Assembly: GCF_001921205.1 (NCBI RefSeq)
Contig: NZ_MSIE01000015.1
Location: 62,001-126,000 of the forward strand
Origin: Actinophytocola xanthii
GTDB lineage: Bacteria > Actinomycetota > Actinomycetes > Mycobacteriales > Pseudonocardiaceae
Length of the DNA stretch: 64,000 nt
Reading direction: 5' to 3'
A program made the position numbers and the translations under genes. The notes under the pieces are model-generated. The model was not told the origin of the DNA, ran no database searches, and saw nothing but the letters and a program-made list of their open reading frames with translations. Position 1 is the first letter of the stretch; each line of letters begins with the position of its first letter. This document shows, piece after piece, positions 35,101 through 47,100 of this stretch.

Positions 35101-38100
35101 TTCACGGGCGGCAAGGCCGAGCCGGAGGTGTCGGGGGAGTACAAGCGCGGACGAGCGAGACGACCCGCACACGCCGTGGAGACCTCGACCGAGTACAGCT
35201 GGAAAGAGCCCGCCTATCTGGTGGTCTACGACGCGGTCGAGAGACTGGCGACCTCTGTGCACGAGAGCTGGACCGGTGCGCTCGGCAAGCAGCATCCGCG
35301 GCCGGAGATCACCGACACCCGGTCCAAGTTCGTGCCCGACCAGCTGGCGGTGTGGGTGCCGGCCCGACAGATCGCGGCGATCGGGTCCGGGCTGAGCGAT
35401 CACGACGTGTGGGGTAACCTGCGGGACGTCGACCGGGATGCGTACCAGGCGGCACACCGGATGCTGCAACCGACGTCGCCACCGGTGTCACCACCGGCGT
35501 CACCACCGACGTCCCCGGAGGCGAGACCCCGGCCGGCACGGGAGTCCTCCTCTCGTTCCCAGGCTGGGATCTCGCAGCCGGACGCGCGGCGCCCGGTCGT
35601 GCACCAGCCCAACCCGCCGGCCACGCACGCGCTGCCGGAGGGCGCCGGTGACTTCGATCCGTCGCGGTCCGATCTGGTGGTGGAGCTGAAGAAGAATCTG
35701 CTGGGTGAGTTGACCACCTGGGCGAACAGCCTCGAGAGCGAGGAGCTCCGGGAGAAGTACAAGCTTCTCGCCGTGCGCATGACGGACACGTTGGCCGAGA
35801 AGTTGCTGCTCGGCGGCTTCGACGCGATCATGACTGACGTTCTCACCGCCGGACACAACGAGTTGGGGCAACGCACCGGCGAGTCCGGCAAGGTCGAGCT
35901 GCGGATGACGTTGAAGGGGCGGTTGACCGATCGCACCACCGACGCCGCGGACGATGAGTACCAGCACAAGCGCACCGTCTCCGCCGCCAGGAGCGTTACG
36001 AACGAGACGACGAACACGTGGAGCGCCGGGTACTCGGCGAGCGGTCAGCCCGACTTCGGTGTCGAGTCCAGTGTCGGCGCCTTCGTCCTGGACGGCGCCA
36101 TCGCCCCGACGGTGTCCGGCACGTGGCAGTGGGCCCGCGGGCCGGCGCGGAAGGAGGAGCGGCGGCACACCACCACGTTGACGTGGCGTGGTGGGGCCGA
36201 GCGGGAGCGGGCGACGCTGGAGCTCACACTCGTCCTCAACCCCTGGGCCCGCTCGGGTGACTACCGAAAGCGCTTCCCCCCTCCGCTGTCCCGGAAGCCG
36301 GTGCGCGGCCAGCACATCGTGCCAGACAAGATCGTCTTTGAGCAGGCCGTCCAACGGACCAGGCCGGCCTACCTCGCCGCGGCCCGGCAGCGAGCGCCCA
36401 TCGCCACGGCCAGCGGCTCGCTCCGGAACTTCTGGGCCGCGCAGCGGACGGCCGAGGACGACCGGCCGGTCGGCTTCCCGGACAAGGCGGCGCTGCTCGC
36501 GGAGCCGATCGAGGCACCGAAACTGTTCGCAGAGCTCGACAAGCTGTCCGGGGAGCTCAATGCGAACCGGGCGAACTGGCTGCTGACCGGCGCGCGAGGG
36601 TCCCAGCTCGCCCACCACCTCCGCGACCTGTTGTCGACCGAGACGTACGAGTACGCGGTGGGCAGCGACACGATCGACACGATCGCGATCGGAGCCGATC
36701 TCGGCACTCGGGAGCTCATCGGCGTCATTCCGGACAGTGAGATCGAGAGCGAGGTGGTGACCGGCGGCGACACCGAGCACCGGGCCACGGCGAAGAACGA
36801 GACCGAGGCCGCCGTCCTCGGCGGCATGGCGGCCGAACTGGCCGGCGGCGGGCAGACCCTGCACGAGGGCAAGTCGGAATCGGTGGTTCCGGAGAAGGCG
36901 CCGGAGCAGAAGGTCACATCCGGCGGAAAGCCGTACCTGGTTCGAGCGGAGTTCATCCCGACACTGACGGTGACCTACGCCGACGGAAAACCGGCGCGCG
37001 TACTCCTCGAGGGCGGAGAGGTCGACGGGCACGTGTGGTTGGCGGTCGACGAGGCCGGCCTCGCGGCACTGGGCCTGACAGATCCGCAGGTGAAGGGCAA
37101 GGGACCGGCGACGGAAGAACAGCGGCTGGTCATTCCCCGGCGCGACGTCGCGGCCACGCGGACGGCGGCGTCCACGAGTGGGCCCGGGCGTAATCCACGC
37201 ATCGTGTTGCAGCGGAAAGCCACCGAGCTCGCCGTGCCGCCCGCGCCTCCCGCGCTCGACGTCGAAGGCCATCGCACGAGCCGGTGGAGCCGCGCTCTGA
37301 CCGACACCAGGACATTGCCGGCCCCCTGGGCCAGCACCGATCGGAGCGGTGACCGGCGGGTCACGATGCCCGACACCGCGTTGGCGCAGGCGATCCCGGA
37401 CAGTGTCACCGTCATCTCGGGTCTCCATGACGCGGTGGAGTGGATCGAGGGGCGGGTCGAAGAGGAGACATCGCCGCGGAGTTGGTCCCCGGAACCGCTG
37501 GGTCGGGGTGTGGAGGCGCTGAACACACTCGAAGCGCGGCTCAAAGGCTGGTCGGGTCCCCTCGGGTTGCTGATCGGATTCCGCCCAGGTGAAGGACATG
37601 CGTTGGTGGCACGGATCGGAAAGGACGGACAGCTAGCCCTCGCCGACCCGCTGCTGAAGCGGCCCGTGCCCACGGCCACGGTGCTCGGGTCGCTCGACCT
37701 GTTCTCGGCCGTCGTGCTCGACGCCGACGGTCGGCAGCTGCCTGCGCCGTCCGCCCGCCGGGGCCTGGGCGACGCGGCTGCCGAGCGGAGCAGCGGCCCG
37801 CACTGGACGACAGCCCGCGTTCTTTCCACCGCGGAGGACATGCATCCGTTCTCCGAACGCGGCGAAAGGGTTCGCGGACAGGTCGAGGAGATCGTCAAGA
37901 GGACACACCGGACGAAGCGACTGCGAGAGCTCGGCCTGGAAGATGCCGTCAAGACGATCGTCGCCGAGGCGGTAAGGGGCGACAACTCCGCCGCGCTCAG
38001 GCTGTCCAGAGCCATCGCAGCCGATCTGGGCACCGCGCAGTTCGACCCGGTGGACCCGGACGCCGAGGCACCCGTGGCGGGACTCGCGGGCGGGGCGGGC

Positions 38101-41100
38101 GGCCCCTCGGGCGGAACCGGGCGGCGTGGCCGCGGACAGGGTGGTGGCCCGTTGCCCCACCGGGCCACGACGACGGGAAGGTCCCAGGCGCAGTACGACG
38201 AAGCGCTCACGGATCTCGAACGGGCAGCTGACCGAGGCCGGCACCGGGTCGAGGCAGACGCCCGTGCCGACGTCGTCGGCACGACCGAGCGCCGCGAGCC
38301 GACCACGGTCCAACACGAGCCCTCGTCGCCAGGTCCAGTGTCGACCGACGCGCAGGGCGCTCCCACGAGTGTCGCCACGACACGCTCTCCCTGGAACGAC
38401 GAGCGCCTCACCCGCGAGGCGCAACGGGCGGAAGACGAGCTTGCGTCGATGAGCGCGGACCAGGCGGCCAGGACGCTGGCGAACGCGAGGGTGCTCGCGA
38501 GCGCGTTCCACGGCTGGGAGACGATCGTCACCCGGGGGATCAGCGACAAGGTTCTCCAGGTCATCGCCGGGACATTGCACCGGACGGGCAACGTCGTCGA
38601 AGCCATGAACGTGGCCGCCGAAACGGCGCGGGATCTCGGCACCAGTCCGACCCGCTCCGATGTCATTTACCTGCTCGGCGACGCGAACGCCGCCGCGGGG
38701 AACGGCACGATCGACCCCGCCCGGGAAGCCGAGGCGATCACGGTGGTGCGGTCCCAGCACGCCCCGCGGCAGCTCCAGGATATCGAGATACCGGTCGCCG
38801 ACCTGGCTCGCGTCGTCGCCTATGTCGCGACCCTCGGCACGCCGAAATTCGTCACGCTGCGGGACATATCCGAAGCGATCGGGATGGGCGTGGGCACGCT
38901 GCGTCCGCGCGCGGAGAGATTCGCCGCCATGCTCAGGGAGTTCCGCACCACCAGGGCGTCGCAGCCGACCCCGGCGGCGGGCAGGCCGAGGTGGACCGAA
39001 GAACGCCTGCGTACCGAGGCAGACGTCGCGAGAACCGTACTGAACCTGACCGAACAACAGAAGAACCTTGTGGCTGTTGCCTGGACCGCGAGCAACGGTC
39101 CCACAACACTCGTGGGACGACGCCTGAACAAAGAGGTCAACGACGTGGTGGCGCACGCCATGCTGCGTCACAGCGGCACGGTCGAGAACCAGATGGCGGT
39201 CGGGATGCAAGTGGCCGCCGAGATCGCCGAGGACCTGGGCACCGGCTGGACGGCCGCGGACCTCGACAACGAGGTGCCGCTGGCGCGCAGCGTACAGCTC
39301 GACCAGACGCTGTGGGACCAGGCGCTCGACGAGGTTCCGCAGCGCTTCGACCGGAACCAGCTCGATGACAAGGGCTACTCGTTCGAGGACGTGGCGGCGA
39401 TCGTCGCATTGATAGCGGGTCAGGTCCCCCGCCAGCACGTCACGGTGCCCCAGATCGCCGAGCGGCTCGGGAAGAGCGTCGGCGTCGCGCGGACCAGACC
39501 CCGGCATGACTCGTCCGCGACGAACTTCCCCGTCGGGGGGGCGGTCATCTCCGACCGGGGCGCGTACAAATACCAGCAGCAACGTCGCGAGAAGCTGCGC
39601 GGTCGCGGCGTGCACCTGCTTCCCTCGGAAGACTGGATGACGCCGGCAGCGGTCCGCCGCGGCCGCGATGGGCTGGACGACGTCTTCGCCGCGCTCGGCG
39701 CCGCGGGCGATCCGACGGCGGCGAGCGCGATCGTGTTCGAGATCCGGGACGACGGCGAGCCTGGGCTCGTGCTGAACGTCATGCCGGACGGCGCCGGCGG
39801 CCACACCATCGTGGGGCCAACCGGCCGCCAGCTGACGAAGGACGTGTACGAGAAGCTCAGCGGGTACCGGCCCACCGACGATCCCGCCGCCACCCCCGTG
39901 ACGAGGTTGGGAAAGTTGTACGCCCTCGGTATCGACGCCGATGGCGCGGTGATCATCGGCAATCCCCCGGATCCGGGGTCCGCTCCACCGCCGTCCCCGT
40001 CACGGGTCACGGGCGTGCGTACGCACCCGGATCCCTGGGTACGGCTGGGACTCGACCAGGCCGCCGCGGTCGCGCGGCGCGGCCGTGAGTACCGCATCAA
40101 CCGCGAGAAGGTCTCTCCCACCCGGGCCGACGAGGTGTTGCGCACAGCGACAACAATCGTCGCGTCCACCCATGACGCCGAGAAGCTAGGGTCGGACCGT
40201 CAGCAGAAGCTCAGCGAGCTGATGTGGCTTCGCCTCGTCTCCTCGGGCGATGTCGGCTACGTGTACGGACAGTCCGAGGAGTTGGCGGCGAAGCTGGGCA
40301 CGAAACCGGAGGGCGAACCGTGGCGGCCCACTCTCCTCGACAAACGCCTGGGCGCGGCCGAGCTGGACGCGGCGCTCATGGCCACGTCGTGGACGCCGAG
40401 CCGGGTCCGGATGGAGTCCGAAGTCGCCAGGTTCGAGCTGACGAAGCAGCCACCGGAGCATCTCACCACGCTGGTGTCCGTGGCGAACCACATCGTGGCG
40501 ACAAGCCACACCACCGGGAACGCGGCACATCTCGACGATGTTCGCATCCTGCTCGTGCACCGGCTGGCGCGTTCCCCTGGCGGGATTCCCGCCGTTTTCG
40601 CGTTGTCCGAAGCGCTCGCGAAGAGCCTCGGAACCGCGCTTCCCGACGGTGCCTGGCTTCCGTCACCGCTCGCCGTCGAGCGGGGCCGGGCGAGCGACGC
40701 GGTCACGGCGCTGTCGAGCACGGAGTGGACACCGGTTCGTCTGTCCACCGAGGCGGGCTTCGCGCGGGCGGCGCTGGCCCGGGTCGGGAAGCCCGACCCC
40801 GACCTCCGGCAGCTGGCCGAGATCATCGTTCTCGACACCCGCGACATTGCCGCGCTCACGTTCTCCGGCCTGGGCTCGGCGGATGCCATGATCGACGTGA
40901 TCGAGCACGTGTTGCTGACCGCACCCGGGTCCCCGCAGGAGAAGGAGGCCGCCGCCCGGGTGATCTCGGACGCGATCGCGCGCGGTCTGACGACGGGGTT
41001 GAGGCCCGAGTCCGCGGAGTCCCCAAGCCCCGCAACGGCCTCTTCCGGACGGTCCGAACCGAACAGCGGGCCGGTGGTTCTCGACTTCGATAAGATCGGT

Positions 41101-44100
41101 CTCGCCCACGATGTCTTCCCGGCGCCGGGAAGACCTCCGCGGGACGCGCCTTCTTCCGCTTTGGACAGTCTGGTCGCCGAACTCGATCACGACGATCTGG
41201 TGTTCGACCTCGACCTGGACGACGAGATCACCCCGGCGCCGATGCCCCCTGCGCGGGAAGCACCGGCGGCCGGCTTCGACGGCGGTGCGTCCGAGGTCGT
41301 GGCGACGTACCTCGACACGGGCTCGTTGCGTGACCGGGGTTTGTTCGACATGGTCGCGGAGATCGTCCAGAACCTGTCGCGGGAACTGGGTGAGGCCGGG
41401 GTGGCCGATGTCGTCGTCCAGATCGGCGCTGGTCTGAACGTGCTCACAGCCGAAGGGCGGGCGAGGTTTGGACCTTTCACGGGGGCGAGAGGGCGGGTGC
41501 AGAGTCTCGAGCAGGACGGCAAGTCTCTCCGGACCGAGGGCGACGTGCGGGAGGCGGTGCGGCTGCTGCGCCGCACCCAGCCGGAAGCCGACCTGAACAA
41601 CTGGGGGGACGCCGAAGAGATCGTCGCGCTGACGAATCTCGCGGGCGAGTTGACGAGCCGCGGCCTGCACCTGGACGTGGTCGATCTCGTCGCCTTCGAG
41701 ACGGGAATGTCTCGCAGGGCCAAGCTCGACTACGCGATGCGCCTCGGGTTCGTGCTGGGCACGGCAAACCCGGACTGGGTGGCGAACCGACCGCTGGGCC
41801 GCGGCGGCGCGTCGGCGTCCACCGCCCCGACCGGTGACGGGTCGCGTCAGCCGCGGACATCCGTGGCGCCGGTGCTGTCGGCCGGGGACGCCGGGCCGGC
41901 TTCGACCGAGCCCGCGGCGGCTCACGCGGGTGCGGATCGTGGCGAGGGAGGTGCCACGGTCAGCGAAGGTGAGGAGTCGAGCGAGGAGGAGTCGAGTGAC
42001 GAGGAGTTGAGTGAGGAGGAGGCCGCCCCCCGACCGGCGGAACCTGTCGGAGAAGGTGCTGGCACCTCGGCCATCGCCGAGGCGGCCCCGTCCGGCAAGG
42101 GCAAGGCGGTTCGCTGGGCGGAGGACGTCCGGGACAACGGGACGCGGCAGGGCGAGCCGAGCGACGACGGCGGCCGGGGCGAGCCCGTCGCCGAGTCGTC
42201 GGGCGACCGGCCGCCCGACGACGGGGACGGCCCCCGCGACGCGGACCCGCTCGACGCGGCACGGATCGCGGCCGACGAGGCCGCGGCGGCGCGGGAGGCC
42301 GCGCGGCTCGCGGTCGAGCAGGCGCGGCTCGCGCACCAGCGTGCCGGGCGCGCGGTGGAGGAGGCGAAGGCCGCCGCGCGTGAGGCGGAGGGCGCGGTGA
42401 TCGGCACCGAGCGGGCACTGGACCGCGCCAGGAGCCGGGTGGCCGAGGCCCGGGCCCAGTTCGAGGACGCGAACGCGCACCGCGAGGCCCTCGACGACAA
42501 CGCCTCGTCCGACGAACTCACCGACGTCGACGCCGCCGCGACCGCCTCCTGGGAGCGGCTGCGGGAACTCGACCTTTACGCGGACGACGCGCTGCTCTCG
42601 GCCGACACGGCCCGCACGTCGCGCGAGCAGGCGACCGACGCGGTCAGGCAGGCCGAGCATGCGTTCGCGAACGCGGAGGCCGCCCTCGGCAAGGCCCGCC
42701 AAAGCCGGGAGCGGGCGGTCGCGGCCGCCGCCGCGGCCCGCGACGCCACCAGCGACCCCGACAACCGTCTGCGCGATCTGCGCGGGGAGCGGGACAACCT
42801 GGCCAGGGCGCACGGCGAACTGACCGAGTCCGGGCCGTCCAGCCGAGCGGCCACCCCGGCGGCCCGCAACCTCGCCATCCACATCGCCCGGCTCGATGGG
42901 CAGATCGCCCGGCTCGTCCAGGATCGGGCCACGTCCGCGGCCAACGCCCGGGACCAAGCGCGAGCCGCGCAGCGCGACACCGAGCGGCACCGGGACGAGG
43001 TCAAGGCAGCGGGCGGCGACGTCACGAAGGCCGCCGGCGTGGCCAAGGCCGCCGCGAAACAGGGGCAGGTCGAAGCCGTGTACACCCTGCTGTCCAGCGT
43101 GCCACCCGGCTCGCGGGCCACCGTCGAGCGCCTCGGCTCGGCGACGGAGCTCATCGACGCGATCACCGAGCTCACCGGCGAGGAGCTCCGCGATCTCGGC
43201 CCCGACGGGGTGCTCGCCGCCATGAACAACGGAGAGCTGACCGTCGAGACCTCGACGGGATCGGTGACCATCGGATTCTCCTTCGACCTGGAGCGGCCCG
43301 CCGACACCCGGACGCGCACCGCGCCGACGTCGGCGCCGCCGTCCCGGTACACCAGGCAGGGCCGGGAGGCGTGGACCCCGCTGACCGACGTCTCGACGAG
43401 CAGCGCGCCCGTCCGGATCCCGCTGGTCGTGTTCGAGCCGGTCAGCGTGGGCACCGCCGTCGACCCGACCGGCACGCTGCGACCGCTCGTCTTCGTCGGC
43501 GGCGCCGCCAAACGCACGACGAAGACGGAGTCGACGTCGTCTCTCTCGTCCGAGGACGCGACCGGTGACCGGCCCGCCGTCGCCACCACGATGGCCATCA
43601 CGCTCCGGCGCGCGGACGGTCGGACGGCGAATGCCAACCTCGACGTCACGCTGCGGGTGGGCAAGATCGTCCCCGGCAGGGCCGACGTCCAGCCGCTGAC
43701 CGAGGCGCGGGCGACGGTACTGCGTGCCAACGGTGTCGAGCTCCCGGCGTTCACCGGCACGCCGGACCTCCACTACGTCGGCACCGCGACCGCGGAGCTG
43801 CGGACCAAGCTGAAGTTCAGTGGCCCGGTCTCCACGGTCCGGGGCAGCGACAACGCCGTCGGCGCGGGTGTGTCCGGCGGTGCCGTGCACGAGTTCTTCA
43901 GCTGGTTCGTCGGGCTGTTCGCCGAGCTCAACAGCGGCTTCGCCCAGGGGCCCAGCCGAACGCTCGAGTGGGAGCAGAACCATACCGCTCTCTACACCCC
44001 ACTGGAATACCGAGTCGACACCGAGGACGGTCGCGGCCGGTACATCACGGTGCCGGTCCACGTGGCCCGCGCCGCGGACCTGCCGCTGCCCGAGCATCTC

Positions 44101-47100
44101 CTCGGCACCGAGCCGGTGCCGACCTTCGACGGGCGGCGCTTCATCGTCGGCACCGACTCGATCCTGGACGTGCCGGGTGCCGCCGCCATCGTCGACATCG
44201 CCGCGGACGGCCTGTCCGAGCAGGGCAGGCGAGAGGTCGCGGCCCACTTCCACGCATCGGACAACCCGCTGCGGTCTCCGGACCAGCGGCGGGCCGTGCT
44301 GCAGGACGCCATGTCCGGCCTCGGTCACCAGATCACCTGGGTCGAGGACGGCCGCCAGCACACGGTGACGATCTACGCGGAGCTGGTGCCGCCGCGGGAG
44401 ACCCGGCCGTCCGGACAGGAGAAGGCGCGGGTGGAGGACAAGGCCATCGGCCACAGCGGCAGCGCCTACTCGATGGGCCGGTCGGCCAGGGCCGGTCTCG
44501 GCTTCGACTTCCGGCCCACCTTCGCCGACGACTCAGGGCCGACCGGTACCGAGGGAAGCACCTCGCACGCCGCGTCGTCGTCGTCCCGCGGCCTACCCGT
44601 GGTCGCCGTCACGGCCGGCCGGGAGGAGACGGGGTCCGGCAAGCCCCGCATGATCGCCAAGCACGGGTTGGTCGCCTGGTCGGACAGCCAGCGCGACGTG
44701 GCCGGCACCCTGGACGTGGTCGTCGTGCACACCTCGGAGAAGCAGCCCGGCACCGCGCGGCGGATCCTCCTGGGCGGCACCATGACCACCAAGTTCGGCA
44801 CGCCGGCGGCGGCCCGGCGCGCCGAGCCGCCGCGGGAGCACGTAGACCAGGCGTTCGCCAAGGACGACGACGACAACCTGGTCGAGATGTGGCCAGGCAA
44901 CCCCGACGGCACGGTCGCCACCGTGACAGCCGGGCGGGTGCCGAACGCCATCGTGATCGCCACGCCACGGGACAAGCTGGACTGGGCGGGCGGAAAGCTG
45001 AGCCCGAGCACGATGACGCCGGGCGTCTACCTGACCTCGCCGCCGCTGCCCGAGGGTGCCCGTCCGATCCCACACGCGCTGTTCGGCCGCTACGCCGTCG
45101 TCGAGGACTTCCACGCATCGCCACGGCACCGCGAGGCCGTCGACCTCGCGCTCGCCAAGAGCGTGCAACCCGTGGACGGGCCGCCGGCGGGCGGGACGTC
45201 CCGGAAGTCGCCGCGTCTCGGCGGCACCTGGTCGTCACCGGGCGTCCGGCGGTTCGTCGAGACCGCGCCGGACGGCACCACGACGACCTACACGGTCAAA
45301 CTGCCGCCGATCACGCGGTGGAGTCGTACCGGCTGGAACACCGTCCGCGAGTTCCTCAGCATGATCGGCAGCCGTCAGTTCGCCGGGCTCACGCTCGTCG
45401 GGCAGCCGGCGACGACCCCGGAGATGGTCGCGTCCGGGCGGATGAGCGACCACACCGCGACCCTTACCGCGACGATGGACGTGATGTCGCCGGACGTGCT
45501 CGGCATCCGGTTGAACGGCAAGCTACAGATCAACGAGAACGGCCAGCACCTGTCGAGCGCGGCCCTGAGCAGGAGCAAGGGCGTGGGCGCCAGGTTCGGC
45601 GTCTCCGTCGTCCCGCAGCACGCGACGAAGTGGGGCGTGTTCCTGCGGCTCATGCTCGGTGCCAGCATCGACTGGGAGGACAGCGAACTCCGGGAGGTCG
45701 GGCCGGGTGACAAGCAGGTCACCGAGTACAGCGGCCCGACCGCGTTCCTCGTGCTGGACACGCGGGCGCGGCTGGAGGCCGCGATGGCCATCCGCAACAG
45801 GTTCATGAACCGGAAGTTCGACGAACTGCCGGTCACCGTCGACGAGCCACGGGCCCTGGTGGTCCAGCTCCCGGTGCGCGACGCCATCGCCATCTACGAG
45901 TACCTCGGCCAGCCGGTGCCCCCCGTGCTGACCGCCGCCCTGCCGGTGCCGAAGCCGCCGAAGGGGCGCTTCGCGCAGACTCTGCTGCCCCCGGACGGCG
46001 AGTACGCCGGGCACAACGGCACCGGCGTGACGCACGTCGAGTTGCACGGGGCGAACCCGCTGGCCGGGGCGGCGGCCGAGCTCAACCGACTCGGCGTGAC
46101 CGGGGAATGGAAGGACCTGGTGCTCACCCGGATCGAGGAGAAGCTGACCGGGCCCCACGGCTTCATCGACCTGCGCAACATCCTGTTCGCCGGCGACGCC
46201 GAGGACGGCGCCCTGGTGCGGGTTCCGAACACCGGTGCGGTGACCGACGACGTGGTCCACGTCCGGATCACCGCGACCCGGGCCGATCGGCCGTCGACGC
46301 ATTCGTCGGTGCCACCCGACAGCCTGTTCAACATTGCGTATCACACCCAGTACGGGCTGGCTCAACGCTCGAAGAGCAAGACCGTCGACCTCCCGGGCGA
46401 CCTGGGTTTCGTGCACCGTGAGAAGCCCCCGGCCTCCTCCACCTCCGCGGACGTGGAGACGACGGGTGGTGGGCTGGCCGGACGCTTCGTTCCGAGCCGG
46501 GTGTCCCGGGACCAGTCGGTCAAGGACAGCAGCTTCATCCTCAAGGTGACCTCCCAGTTCAAGTACGGCGGCGGGTACGTCCAGGGGGAGGACCTGGAGG
46601 TCGACTTCCAGCTGCACATCACGCGCGACCGGTCGGCGACGCCGGCCAGCAAGGCGCTCACGGCCGGCGCCGCCGGCCTGCCCGGGACCAGGAGCACCGG
46701 ATCGGACGACGCGCCGGTATCGGTACCCGGCCGGGTCGTTCTCGCCGGGCCGAGCACGGAGTTGGTGGAGCCGCTGCGGGAGCCGGCCACCCCGCCCATC
46801 GTCGAGGTCCTGACCCACGGCCCGGACCGGGGGCCGGAGTTCACCCGGCAGGACGGGATCTTCCCGTTCGCCATCGGCAAAAGCTCCCTCGACGCGATCC
46901 GTCGCGCGGGGTACGCGGCGCTGTCGAGCGTGGCCCTGCCGCCGGGCGTGGTCGGCGAGACCGATCTCCGGCACGCCGCGGCGGCGAGGTCGGAGTACAG
47001 CAGGAAGGGCAGCCTCGGTGAGTACGAGGTGCACGGCCTGACGTCGGGCAGCTCGCTGCACGGCGGCCTGCACGCCATGTTCACCGGCCACTCCTATGCC

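Noticed and set aside
40663-44454. 1263-aa minus-strand frame inside the giant gene
   Set aside because: Shadow of GC-rich coding sequence; no recognisable protein and the plus-strand frame is continuous through it.
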